64,000 nucleotides of DNA from assembly GCA_034231615.1 (NCBI GenBank), contig CM067304.1, positions 17,411,944 through 17,475,943 of the forward strand. The letters are read 5' to 3'. This DNA comes from Meghimatium bilineatum (Eukaryota; Mollusca; Gastropoda; Stylommatophora; Philomycidae). Position numbers and translations under genes: made by a program. This document shows positions 11,970 to 23,269 of the stretch, piece by piece (the stretch's first letter is position 1; each line of letters starts with the position of its first letter). Under the pieces are notes generated by a model. It ran no database searches. It was not told the DNA's origin and saw only the letters and a program-made list of their open reading frames with translations.

Positions 11970-12077
11970 ATGCCGATATTTAGTATTTCAACAAATCTAA
12001 AACGGGATCAAATTCCGAAAGATTTTCTCCCACTTGCATCGAAGTTGATTGCATCAGCACTTGGGAAACCTGAATCA
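11970..12077 (+). CDS. MIF: MIF exon 1 (residues 1-36 plus start)
   Basis: The ATG at 11970 is followed by Pro, the residue that becomes the catalytic N-terminal proline after Met removal. The 36 codons begin MPIFSISTNL and end GKPES. The donor GTGAGC follows at 12078. The bases just before the ATG (aaaa) suit a metazoan start. An AT-rich TATA-like stretch lies at about 11887-11898, roughly 75 bp upstream, directly next to the antisense RTE fragment. Confidence 0.93.
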
Positions 12078-15000
12078 GTGAGCGCTTTTTAAAAATAGTT
12101 TTTATTGATTGTGTAGCTTAGTTTAGTGTACTAAATTATTTTAGTTTAGACCTAGTCACTGCAGCTCTAATCAATGACGCCGGAATGGATGCTGGACCCT
12201 CACGATTAAATCCTAGTTTAAGTCACCACTGTGCTATAAATAGCACACTGTTTACATTTTAACTAGCTGACGTCATGGATTTCCAAGGAACATAATAATT
12301 CGTAAGTTTCATAAAATGAAACAATGTGAATAAAACGATACTTAACTACACTACACTCACCTGCCTTATTCAGAAATCAGCATACCCAGGAATCTGTGCT
12401 GGATGATACATTGAACACTTATTTCCACCACTATGCAAATTTATAAAGAACGTAATTTAATTCATTCCATATTTAATGACCATTTCTTTCCGTCTGCTAC
12501 CGTACATTACTGAGCATGTCGGTAAAAGTTGTTTTTGATTTTTCGTTGTGCTATATATATATATATATATATAGGACACTGTTTACATTTTTAGCTATCC
12601 GACATCACGGATTTCCATGTAAATTAATGGCTTCCGTGACATCACATCCTGACAATCTCTGAGTTCAAATCTAGACAAAGACGAACTTATGCATAATCTG
12701 TTTCTTTTCCAATTTACATAATTAAATAAAATTTCCTATGATTTGTAGTGAGAGATCATTATTTCTTCCACTACACACGGAGCAAGGTGCAAACACACAT
12801 TAGAAATATTATTTCTAATCTTAAACGTAATCTAAGTACTTAACCTTAAGCTTGCCAAATCACACAACAAAGGTTAGGTAATACCTCGAAACTGGAGAAA
12901 AGGTCACAACAAAGAATTAAAAGCAACTTGCACCAACATGTCCCTAACACATTCCCGTTATTATACATAATACTAATTAACATTAATTATAAATACTAAA
13001 ACCTGATTCTAACCCTAAACGCTAATTCTAATACAATCGTTTGCAATAAATATCAATTCATTTTAAATGCTAATTATAGGCCTATTCCAAAATCAATCAT
13101 ACAGCGATACACATAGCAATCACACTGCAAAGGTCAGGACATACCTCGAAAGTAGAACAAAGGTCACTGGAGAACTAAACTAGGATTGAGTCAACCCTCA
13201 CTGCCTGTAACTGGATATTGTCACTGTCCCACTTGGACATATCGACTTCGCATGCACTAATACCCTCGCTTAAAGAGATTACCTGTCCAAGGTATCGCCT
13301 GTTGTAGAACCACTGAAAACCCGCTATCCTGATTTTACCACTTTCACCAAACTGTGTTTGTTGCAACGCTACGATGTCAGCGCGGTAAAAGTTGCTTTTG
13401 ATTCTTCGTTGTGCTATAAATAGCTAACTTAAAAAATTTTTAACTAGTTAAAGTCACGGATTTCCATGTAACACCAATAAAATTAATGGATTCTGTGACA
13501 TCACATCTCCTGATGCAAATGACATCAACCACATTTATAATTATAACTTTTAAAACTAATTTATTTTTACTTTATAATTAACTCTAACCCCCATCCCTAA
13601 TCTAAATACTAATTCCAAATTAATAAGCCTTTTCAATTAATATACTTTAATTCTAAATACAAATTCTACTAATCACACTGCAAAAGTTAGGTAATACATC
13701 TCGAAACTAGAGCAAAGGACACAGTGAAGAATTAAAAGCAACTTGTGCCTGTCAGAGCAATACACCAGATTGTCCAACACCCACAGGTCTACGCATATGT
13801 ACACTGGCCACATTCCAAAACAGGAAACGCTCATTTTTAACCTTTAGAGCCCTGGCTTAAAATTACAAAACTTCCCCCAGGGCCTGACTTATTTTTTGGA
13901 AAATTTGCGTTATTGATGGTGTGTGTTTTGAAAACGTCATAACTTTTTTGTTTTAAAAGATATCAAAATAATTTTTGCATATCTAAATAAAGGAGTGAAT
14001 AGTGAATATAATCGTGTTTTTTTGTTGTTGTATGTGTGATATGACAGTTGTGAGCAAGTTTTGAAGTTGAAAATTCGGGCGAAAAACATAAAACGCCATT
14101 TTCAACATCGCAAATATATCTTCGTGACGACCCTAATACATGAGCAATGTGTGACAACATTGATAAAATCCTCATAAATAGCTATGCTTATTGTATATAT
14201 ATTGTTTTATATCAAAACTAATATAATATGAACTAATAAAACGTGAAAAAATCATATAACGTCCGTCCGGTCAACACTAGGTCTATGCCGACATGCTGCG
14301 TAATTATTGCCCATGCACACATGTGTCACCCCTGATACATATTATTTTTGTGTTTTTTAATGAATACACACACATTCTTATCAAATAACAGCATATTAAA
14401 CACAAAAAACAACAATTAGAACATGTAGTTACGATCACTTACCCATGCCACGCCGTACTCAATTTGATAGTAAAATACGGCCGAAAATGGCTAAAGTCGC
14501 TCTAGAAATGCATTGACAAATTCAACCGGCTTTCTCTCTCTTACAATCGTAATGAGTAAAGGAATTTGACCTTTAAACTGTGACATATTTCTAGCTTTGT
14601 GTGGCGGGAATTCTACATCATATAAGCTTTAACTTCGTGAAGTTCCGTACTCGGGAATGGAGCGATATCGTATGGCGTGTGATTGCGACCACAGGCAAGG
14701 TGGGACGCACACGCATGGCGCAATGTTGCGACCATAGGGCCTAAAGGTTAATCCCCAGCATAGCGGTTTTTTATCTGTTTCGTCTAGCACCCACCTGATG
14801 ACCTTTCCTTTTTGAACCACCTCGTTTAGGCCTCTTGATTTTGGACACTATTTTTGTCAAAGCTGTGTAATAGCGGTTACACTCATGAAGACTTCGTGAT
14901 TGTTAATGTGTATGTCTGCAAAACGAGTGTTGATCTTCAGGGTTGGAAAATCATAGGGGAAATAATGGAACTGGAAAAGCAGAAGCTTTTTTGCAGTGAC

Positions 15001-18000
15001 TTCAATGCGAAAGGTACATCATGGGGCAATAATGCTTCTAACAAACAGGGAAAAGAGCTTGAGGAGGCCCTGACAGAAGTGGACCTGGTGTGCATTAATG
15101 ATGGTCGTATAACAAGAATGGCAAGCAGGGATGGTGATGATGACAGTGCTATCGACCTGGCATTGGTGTCAACTGCTTCCATGACTATCTGCAAATGGGA
15201 TGTGCTGGGGCATCATGGCAGTGTCCCATTTGTTATGCTAGTGAAAAATGACAAAAGTAAACAGATTAGGCCAAAGGTCAGGTCTTTTAAGTATGATCGC
15301 AGAGGAGTGGATGTTATGAGCAGAATTCGACAAGACAAACATCGCACTCATGAAGTGAGAAATCAGGCTTGGGATAAGCCCCCCTGGTTAAATGAAGAGG
15401 CGTAAAGGGCATGGAGCGAGAAACTGAAAGCATTATCACTATGGCAGAGGGCTAGGAAATGTGTGGTGACTCAGTCCATGGAGGTTGCACAATGGAAACG
15501 GAAGAAAGATACCTTAGTTCAAAAATTCAGAGATTCGAAAGACGTCAAAATAGGAAGAATTTTGTCAGGAGATTATACATGAAAAGTCACTCAAATTGTT
15601 CTGGCAATTACACAAATCAATGAATGGTCTGACAAGACGCACGACTACTGCTAATTTTCATAGTGCTGATATTGCCTCGCAGAAGACGGACGAGACAAAA
15701 GATGCAGTGTTGCTGGCACACTATACCACACAAATTGGTTAGAGAAATGTGGAGGCATATCAAGAAATCAGGAAAAAATATTACAGATATGTGTAAGAAC
15801 TTGAGCATGGAAAAACATACCAGTATGATAATCACAGTTGAAAAAATTAGGACAGTGCTGAAAAGTACAAAAAACACAGCACCTGGACCAGATGGCATTA
15901 TATACTATGACATTAGTCGGAGGACGGATGAGGAGTAGGGAGAGTTGGCAGACATGTTCAATAATAGCCTTTTAAAGGGCACAGTAAAAGAAGACTGGTT
16001 GCACGGCTATTTAGTTCCACTACCCAAACCTGGGAAGGACCACACCAGGATACAAGGCTACAGAATAATAATAATGCAGAATACGATAGGCAACCGTTTG
16101 GAAAAAATTGTGGCATGGAAGGTATCGTGTCACCTTGAGAAAAATAAGTGTTTACCAACGTTGTTAGGAGGGTATCGCCAGGAAAGAAGACATGGCAGAA
16201 TGCAGCCATATTTGCGCAGGATGTTTTTTAGGGGTTGGATTCGCACATGGAGACGTACGACCGCAATAGACCTTGAGGATGCTTACAATAGATCTTGAGG
16301 ATGCTTACAATAGATCTTGAGGATGCTTACAATAGAGTGTCCTTGGATACCTTGATAGACCAGCTGTTAAATCTTGAAGTAAATCCTTTTGTCGTGCGAT
16401 GTGTTAGTGCAGCCCTGATGCACATGATAGTAGTTCTTAAGTGTGGTAACTTGGTATTGGCACCAACGGTTATTAGTCCTGGTCTGCCACAGGGATTGTC
16501 TCTATCTCCTGTGCTTTTAAATGTATACACAGTACATATCGCTGGCAATCAAATCACAGATGCTGGCAGAACGATGTTGTACGCTGATGACATCTTGGTG
16601 TATTGGCAGCCAGAAATCGAGAAGAGTGCGCCGTGGAACTACAGAAGGAACATGAAAGACTGACAAATTGGTGTCGAGATACGGGAGCAGTGGTAAATCC
16701 TTCTAAGGCATTCATGACGTGGTTTTCCTTCAACAATCGTTTTTTCGTTGTCAGGGAAAAGTTTAGAAAGAGCCAGCACAATGAGATATCTGGGTGTGTT
16801 TTTTGACAGAAGTCTGAGTTTCAGGGAACATGTTGACCATGTTATAATAAGGGCAGGCAATGGCTTAGCAGCAATGAAGGTTATGGCCGCTGTGCAGTGT
16901 GAGCAGAGGTTGTTATTTCTATTGTACCAAGGTTTGGTGGTGACTGTTGTGGAATATGCACTGGCAATTCTGACTCTTAGCCAAACTCAGATCGAAAGAC
17001 TGGATAGAATGCAGCAATGCATATCATACTTGGGTGCACAAGAGACACATCGACAAGAGCTATGCTGTACCTACTTTTACTGTCAAACAGCAGAGCACAG
17101 ATTACAGTATTGCTGTACATGGGAGTACCTTCAAATACATGCAAATAGGGAACACCTGTTGTATTCCGAAATATAGAAAGTTAAAGGCGGCAGACTTAAG
17201 TGAGGGAAGTTGTGGATGGGACGTGCTGAGGATGTCATACAAAGCGTGTGCAGATTGCAAGATGTGGCAGCAAGTGCAGAATGGATAAGTCTACCCACAG
17301 ATTTAGGAACTTGTTTGAGAGTAGTAATATCACTTAGCAGGGAATGCAGAGAATGGTGTCCTACAGCTGTGGAGAAAGAAGTGCAAGCTTTGGTCAGTGA
17401 GAATGCCAAAGAGGGGGATGTGATTATATACACTGATGGATTTGTGATTAGATATGTTTGCAGTGCTTGGGCTTTCACAGCTCAGTGCGCAGGTAAAATG
17501 ATCAGGGAGGAGAGTGGGGCCTTTGCGGTTACTATGAGTAGCATGACAATGGGACTATGGCGGTGACCATGGCATTTGAATTGGTATGCACACAGAAGGT
17601 AATGCAGGTCTGCATCTTGAGTGACTCTATGAATATGATTAGGAAGGTATGTACAAGTGGTCTCATTCGCAAACAGTGGATTGAGGCCTTGAGAAATGCG
17701 AGGCTGAAAGTGGTTACATTTATTTTCGTGCCGGGGCATGTGGGTGTTCGAGGCAATGAAAGAGCAGATCAACTGGCGTCATGCGCGATATTGACAAGGG
17801 GCAATGGATCGAGCTGACGTTTTGAACTCCTTAAGAGATATAGCACGCGAGGGTGAGACTAGTGTGGATGATGATTTCTTTTCAATGGCCAGGTTTAACA
17901 CTTTGCTGACCAATTTCAACGATAGTCGAATTTCCGGTACTGGACCTTGGAGACCAAATTCGACGATCATCGAATCTGCTATGGTGCATCAGAAAAATGG

Positions 18001-21000
18001 GAATACCCATTGCAATAATGTGCTAAAAATAGTGTTTCCGGGAAATTATGTTCTGTCAAAATGGCGGCATGTCGCGAATAATGATATAGACCCAGTAAGT
18101 GAGTTTTTATCAAGAAATATCGGAGTTTTTGAAGGAAATATTGTATGATATATTCATGTAAATCTAGGCCTAGCATTATGATAAGTAGCATTTTGCACTT
18201 TAAATAACTCTGGAGCTTCCAAATTCATTCAGAAAGTGCAAACAGTCGTTACAACGCATAGAAAGTTTAAAGGCTTTCTTGCGCTAGATCGATTTTATAC
18301 GAATTTTTTAAGACGGCGATGTCAATGTATACAAAAATTTTCGTGCACCCTCAGTAATGGCGGACAAGTACACTCTGTATCGCTGGTCAGCAAAGTGTTA
18401 AAGATCAGGGTGTTGCTAGATGTGAACATTTTTGAGGGCGTAAAAGAATGATGGTCAACCAGCATAGGACCAGTACTGTCAGTAGAAGTGTAATGGTGGA
18501 TACACTTTGGGAGAGATCAGAGAAACTATGGACATGTCCAGTTTGCAGTGATGATGTTTTGATGACTAACTAACTGCACACTGTTCTGTTTGTCACCGCT
18601 TAGTATTCCTTTTACTTGGATCTTAATGTATATTGACATTCCCTACCTTTCACTCCAATGGGTTTGTTCTGGTACAGACTTTAAGGGGCTGTCAACTTCA
18701 GGTAGGTCTGTAAGTTGTCTATGGAGTCGTTTAGCTTGGTGGATAAAGCTGCTTCCTTTTAGTCGTCCCATTGCTAGATTTTGGAATCTTTCCTTCATTA
18801 GATGACTTGGCATACACTGAAACTTTTCTGCTTGTATTAGTACCTTTGTGTCTCTGCGTTCGCCAAGTGTTTGCATTCTTCCCATTTTCTGCGTATCTAT
18901 TATGGGTGTTGATTTCATTTCTCCCAACATTATCCTAAGCGCCTGGTTTTGCACTGTATTTAGATCTTGTAATGTAGTGTTTGATGCAGGACACCACACA
19001 GCTGAACCATATTACAGGTGTGGTCTTATGATCTTGATATTACTGGCTTTTTGTTTTGGTGAGAGGGTAAAGAGTGTAGTGCTGCAGAGTGTATCTCAAA
19101 GTCACTCGAACGGACCAATTGAGACAAAGACAAACATTCCAACAACAACAACAAACATCCCATACAAGTATTGAAATATCTTCAGTAACAACAAGCATAT
19201 AACAATATCCGTATTAGTTATACAAGGGCAGATAGGTCTTCTTATAAACATGGATAACATATATAGACAGTACATTACAAAGATCGGTGACTGAGTGCAC
19301 GCTTTGAATGTCTTGACAAAATCGCATCTTTTTTTTGGAGATGGGGTTAGTCAAGTACGGAAGAACGCGTGTGCAATAGTTGCTAGGCAATTTGGTGCCG
19401 TTGAACGGACTGGTTCAATTCCTGTTAGTCTCAAGAATTTTCAAGACTGCATGAGAATGGTATAAAAATCTTAACAGATCTTAAAGAGAAATGAAATAGA
19501 TATACGAAGATACTGGTAAATTGGCATCTATACTCTTATGATTTATTGAGACAGAGAATCTATGGACTTATCTGGTGTGAGCTGATGATAACCTACAGTC
19601 ATAATTCATTCTGTCAAATATCCCCAGGATAAACATTTTTTAATTAATTTTCTCCAGGGCTTATTATAATCTTGTTAAATATTGTCTACATCATTTTTCT
19701 GTGGCCTCACTCATATGGGTCCATGCCCTTCCCAAATTTAGTATTTTTGTTGCCCCAAGAAAATGGGGGAATGGCCCACATTTAGAATCACTGCACTGAA
19801 GAACTTATAAGGAAAGACAAATGCAGAAACTATGCACATAAGCATAGTAGAGGGTGTGAGAACTTCTTACACAAGCACAGGCCCTCATAATTAAGTTCTG
19901 GTGACTTTGTGTGCACGGTTTGAATGGCTTGACGAATCGCATCTTTTCTTGGAGATGCGGTTAGTCAAGTACGGAAGAACGCATGTTAAATAGTTGCTAG
20001 ACGATTTGGTGCCGTTGAACGGACTGGTTCAATTCCCGTTAGTCTCAAGAATCAGTTAAGTAACCAAGGTATCACCCAAACTCCTTAAAGATTTGTTGTC
20101 TTGAAGGCATGATTATGGGGGGGGGGGGGAGAAGAGGCATGATTAGTCCCTGAAAGGTGGCAATCCAATTTGGCAGTATCTCAGAATTATCATGTCCTTT
20201 CAGGAATGCAGCAAATACTTCTGAGCCAACAACTAGTTCATCATTCTTCTGTTAGATCTGTTTCCCTATCAACAGTGATGGCACATTAAGCATTCCCCAC
20301 CACCTAGGATAAAAGTCTGTCACAAAAAGACAAAGATGCAATGTACACTAGTCTGCATCTCTTCATCATCCATGGTGGCAACCATTTGAACAGGATTAAG
20401 GAATCGAGACAAGACATTCAGTTGACATTGTTAATCTTATCACAGGTGACAAGTTGTCAACATATTCTCAACTTTCTTTAGTCGTCTCCTATGATGTGCA
20501 TGGAAAGAAGACAATGACCGTATTCTTTGACTGACTAGAAATCCAGACACCTGCTGCCACACTTGCATATGAAATTTAAAATTTAATCTAAAAATATAGA
20601 TTAAAGAATATAGATTAGTCTTGATAGTATGCAATCCAAAAAAGATGTATAAATGTTCTCATTTTCAGTATGTCTTGATACAAGTAAATCCAGACCAGTT
20701 GATGAGTTTTGGGGGAACAGATGAACCATGTGCTGTAGTCACCCTTGGAAGCATAGGTTCCGTTGGTGGGGATAAAAACAAAAAGTTGGCTCCAAAACTA
20801 AGCCAGTTCATTGAGCAGCATCTCGGCATCAAGCAGGATAGGTTTGTATGGCTTAAGCCAGCTATATCATACCAGCTATTTGTAACTGTGTTTCTCTCAA
20901 GCTTGATATTGTATTCTTTTATGTTGGGTTGTATTTGTATCTTTTGTGAATAAGTTCTGCAGTGAAGATAAACCTATATAAATCTCTAATAATATATAAT

Positions 21001-22472
21001 CTTTTGTACGGATGTGAGAGTTGGAATGGAAGAAAATGAGAAATGTGGCAATCATTCCTGTATGGAAGAAAAAAGGCAGTAAGAGAGATTGTACAAAATA
21101 CAGAGGGATGTCTTTACTAAGCTACACAGGGAATATTTTTAACCAAATATTAGAACAACAATTATGATCATACATTGAACCACAACTTAAAAACACCCAA
21201 AAGGGCTTCCGTAAGAACAAAAGATGTCCGGATGCTATCTTTACACTTAGACAACTAACAGAAAGAGCCACAGAAAACAACAAGAATTATACATCACATT
21301 CATGGACCAAGAAAAGGCCTTCGACAGACAATTTTGGAAAACACTATCAATATACGGAGTACCAGAACATTTAATCAATATATGCAAGAGCATTTATACT
21401 AATAGCTAATGTGAAGTAAGAACAAATACAGGTGTGTCCAATAAGTTCCAAATCCAATCAGGAGTTTGCCAGGGGTGTGTCCTATCCCCTCTACTTTTTG
21501 TAACATATCGACCACATCTGTAAACTAACAAGTACCAACAAAGAAGATAACATAAATGGCAAATTGAATTAACTACTCTTTGCAGATGACCAAATACTAA
21601 TAGCGACATCAGAAGACAAATTGCAAGAACATATGAACAACAGACTCCACACAACATGTCAAAAATTCGACATGAAGATTAATATTGAAAAGACCGAAAT
21701 AATGGCAATAGCAAAGAAAGAAAGAAAGTTCACTTACTTAGAGAGCATTATATCAAGTGACGGGAAAAACAGTAAAGAGATATAAAATAGATGCAGCAAA
21801 ACATATCAGATCCTAAGACAGATAATAGTGACAGCAGAAATTGCATGTCTACGAAGAATACTCAGAGTGTCATTAAGAGATAGAATTAGAAACAATAACA
21901 GACAGATAACCAAAACAATTACCAGTATTGCAACACATCAAAAGACAACAGATCAAGTGGTTTTCACACGCTTCCAGATTACCAACAGACAGCATGCCAC
22001 AGATGGCCATGACACATAGACATCACGGCTATAGAGGCAGACCATGTAAAAGATGGACCACAGAAATCAAAGAAGCCACAGGAACAAGCTTACAGACAGC
22101 ACATAAGAAAGCCATCTCCAGAGAATTCTACCCGATGCCGCTAGGCAAACAATGGCTACAGCATATAGATTGCGTGTTGAAGAAGAGTACAAAAGAATGT
22201 ATGGACTGATATTAAATACTGGACAGAATTAAAATTCTCCACACTTCAGCAAGGAACAGAGACTTGGCATGATTGTGTTGGTATTTTCAGAGTGCCACCC
22301 CTACGACCCTGAAACAGGTTTGATTATGTCTTTTGTGGCTATTATTTTGTTTATCTTGTTCAGATAATTTTCTGTCAACTGAATTCACTATTTTTTTTCT
22401 TGCAGATTTTATATCAACATTTCTGACATCCAACCATCCACCTGCGTCTGGAGTGGAAGCACATTTGGTTAA
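11970..22472 (+). CDS. MIF: Macrophage migration inhibitory factor, complete gene, 3 exons
   Basis: Exons 11970-12077, 20669-20841 and 22406-22472 join to a 115-residue protein, exactly the usual MIF length. MIF is a small secreted/cytosolic cytokine of the tautomerase superfamily that forms trimers. Counting from the Pro after the initiator Met, the tautomerase residues are present: Pro1 (catalytic base), Lys32, Ile64, Tyr95 and Asn97. The segment NPDQLMSFGGTDEPC matches the conserved MIF core, and the C-terminus ends STFG. The second Cys of the vertebrate CXXC motif is Val here, so only Cys57 remains. Exon 1 has 36 codons and exon 2 is 173 nt with a split Arg codon at the exon 2/3 border, as in vertebrate MIF. 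Intron 1 is 8.6 kb and filled with mobile elements, all removable by splicing. Seen directly: splice borders, frame and residues. Function is from the family. Confidence 0.95.
12085..13800. repeat. MIF intron 1, diverged repeated blocks
   Basis: The phrase cttcgttgtgctata plus a following cggatttccatgtaa block occurs near 12540 and 13400, with a weaker form near 12230. A second block (aatcacactgcaaaggt, then cctcgaaa and ggtcac) recurs near 12870, 13125 and 13675. Old tandem or dispersed duplications; no coding capacity. Confidence 0.55.
13175..13390 (-). mobile_element. LINE endonuclease N-terminal fragment, antisense
   Basis: The - strand reads ADIVALQQTQFGESGKIRI, then AGFQWFYNRRYLGQ. This resembles the start of the APE endonuclease of jockey/I-type LINEs (the expected ALQET is ALQQT here). 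Isolated; the rest of that copy was not found adjacent. Confidence 0.6.
13841..14747. mobile_element. TTAA-flanked non-autonomous DNA transposon, family 2, copy 1
   Basis: 907 bp flanked by TTAA at 13837-13840 and 14748-14751. The ends are short inverted repeats (cctttag...ctaaagg). The copy at 53113-53988 is its reverse complement over the whole length. TTAA target use points to the piggyBac superfamily; there is no transposase ORF. Confidence 0.8.
16267..16336 (+). repeat. Triplicated 22-bp segment over LINE RT motif A
   Basis: The bases for LEDAYNR occur three times in direct tandem (unit atcttgaggatgcttacaat plus ag). The 22-bp step is not a multiple of three, so it shifts the frame inside the RT catalytic motif. 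Confidence 0.85.
17899..18397. mobile_element. TTAA-flanked DNA transposon, family 1, copy A, nested in LINE E
   Basis: 499 bp with terminal inverted repeats cactttgctgacca / tggtcagcaaagtg and target duplications TTAA at 17895-17898 and 18398-18401. The LINE E copy at 58402-59655 shows the unoccupied site (one TTAA near 59457), proving insertion. No transposase ORF; piggyBac-type target. Confidence 0.92.
18590..19080 (-). mobile_element. LINE family B RT C-terminal fragment, antisense
   Basis: 118-codon open frame: ASNTTLQDLNTVQNQALRI, LGEMKSTPIIDTQKM, LIQAEKFQCMPSHLM and FIHQAKRLHRQLTDL. This is the typical region between RT and RNase H of jockey/I-like LINEs. Within MIF intron 1. Confidence 0.8.
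19085..19440. repeat. Copy of the palindromic tRNA-like element
   Basis: An antisense half (19085-19270) is followed by a sense half with the tRNA-like end (ggttcaattcc and gttagtctcaagaat) at 19285-19440, the same layout as 4613-5198 but with a shortened loop. Confidence 0.65.
19445..19890. other. MIF intron 1, no feature seen
   Basis: No repeat or coding signal recognised. Confidence 0.4.
19898..20053 (+). repeat. Single sense half of the tRNA-like SINE
   Basis: Matches 19290-19440 closely from gtgcacggtttgaatg to gttagtctcaagaat, without the antisense half. Confidence 0.7.
20055..20668. other. MIF intron 1, 3' part
   Basis: A G tract at about 20118-20128; otherwise nothing recognised up to the exon 2 acceptor. 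The segment near 20160-20520 (ccaatttggcagtatctcag and following) has a diverged relative at 51960-52340, so it is an old dispersed repeat. Confidence 0.5.
20669..20841 (+). CDS. MIF: MIF exon 2
   Basis: The acceptor ttttcag ends at 20668. The exon is 173 nt and reads from YVLIQVNPDQ to GIKQD plus two bases of an Arg codon, followed by the donor GTTTGT at 20842. It carries the SIG segment with Ile64 and the single Cys57. Confidence 0.95.
21025..22215 (+). mobile_element. LINE family F fragment in MIF intron 2
   Basis: Sense frames read VAIIPVWKKKGSKRDCTKY, LKNTQKGFRKNKRCPDAIF, LLFADDQILIATSEDKLQE (catalytic FADD), FTYLESIISSDGKNS, ACLRRILRVSLRDRIRN and HIKRQQIKWFSHASRL, the RT of a LINE with many frameshifts. 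The piece at 34900-35560 is the same family. Ends about 190 bp before MIF exon 3. Confidence 0.8.
22406..22472 (+). CDS. MIF: MIF exon 3 with stop codon
   Basis: A strong polypyrimidine tract and tgcag precede 22406. The first base completes the split Arg codon, then FYINISDIQPSTCVWSGSTF-G and TAA at 22470-22472. Tyr95 and Asn97 of the active site are in this exon. A short downstream ORF in another frame over the same bases is a shadow. Confidence 0.94.
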
Positions 22473-22726
22473 AATATATTCTGCAGTCAGGCTTTCTTTT
22501 ATACAACAATTAATAAGAGAAGACTAAATGTGTTTGAATATAATGTAGACAGCAGTAAGAACGTTATTTATTTTACTGTACTTTTTTGAGTAGGTACTTG
22601 TGCTTGATTGGTTGTAGGTGACATGGAAAGTGTATGGTGACATGGTTACTTGATAGTGCGGCTGTATGTGGAATTTTGAGAAGAAAACTATCAAAACGCA
22701 AACTGGGACCTGCTTATTTATAGAGT
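22473..22726 (+). other. Region just downstream of MIF stop, probable 3' UTR
   Basis: No canonical AATAAA before the RTE insertion at 22741; an aataag variant lies near 22512. The end of the transcript cannot be placed from sequence alone. Confidence 0.4.
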
Positions 22727-22740
22727 ATAGCGATTTATAA

Positions 22741-23175
22741 TGAGAATTATAAAATGCTACATCTATTCCATATTAATGTATGGCTCAGAAACATGGACAC
22801 TAAATAAACAATTAGAACACAAAATTGATGCCTTTGAGATGTGGGTATATAGAAGAATAGGGAGAGCATCATGGAAAGAGAAGAAAACAAATAAGGAGGT
22901 GCTAAAGACACTTAATATGAAGAAAGAACTACTAAGAGAAATAAAGATCAGGCAAATAAAATACTTTGGACACATTAAAAGACATGACACCCTATTGAAG
23001 ACCTTACTTGAGGGTAAAGTCAAAGGGAAGCGAGCAAGAGGTAGGCAGAGACACAAGTGGGAGAGTAACATTACACGATGGACAGGTTACAGTCTAGCAG
23101 AGTGCACCACCAAGACAGGAGATGTTGGAGATACGTTGCAGCCAACCTTCGTTGTGGAGACGGCACTTGATGATG
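22741..23175 (+). mobile_element. RTE LINE 3' insertion (family D) with 14-bp target duplication
   Basis: A 435-bp, severely 5'-truncated insertion flanked by the exact duplicate atagcgatttataa at 22727-22740 and 23176-23189. The frame is open for the C-terminal RT part (ILMYGSETWTLNKQLEHKI, MWVYRRIGRASWKEKKTNK, YFGHIKRHDTLLKTLLEG) and ends in a tgatgatga 3' tail. The perfect duplication argues for a recent insertion. Confidence 0.92.
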
Positions 23176-23269
23176 ATAGCGATTTATAAGAGGCTGCGGT
23201 AAAATATTATAACAGTTACTTATGCAAAACACATGTTAGTTCAGTTTCATGGAGCACAAACGAGTAAAA

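Larger units (their letters stand above)
14850..18574 (+). mobile_element. I/jockey-like LINE (family E), EN-RT-RNase H, in MIF intron 1
   Basis: Endonuclease half (FVIVNVYVCKTS, FCSDFNAKGTSWGN and a DLALVS-type end) at 14860-15400. RT at 15840-17000 has APGPDG, LVPLPKPGKDHT, DLEDAYNRV, SPGLPQGLSLSP and the catalytic YADD. RNase H at 17410-17800 has IIYTDGF, a degenerate middle part, and VPGHVGVRGNERADQLAS. The 3' end is ctaactaact. Many frameshifts; 5'-truncated. It is interrupted by the TTAA transposon at 17899-18397. The intact 3' end of the family is the copy at 58402. Confidence 0.9.

Noticed and set aside
22740..23189. 149-residue ORF as a host gene
   Set aside because: C-terminal RT region of an RTE element, bounded by an exact target duplication.
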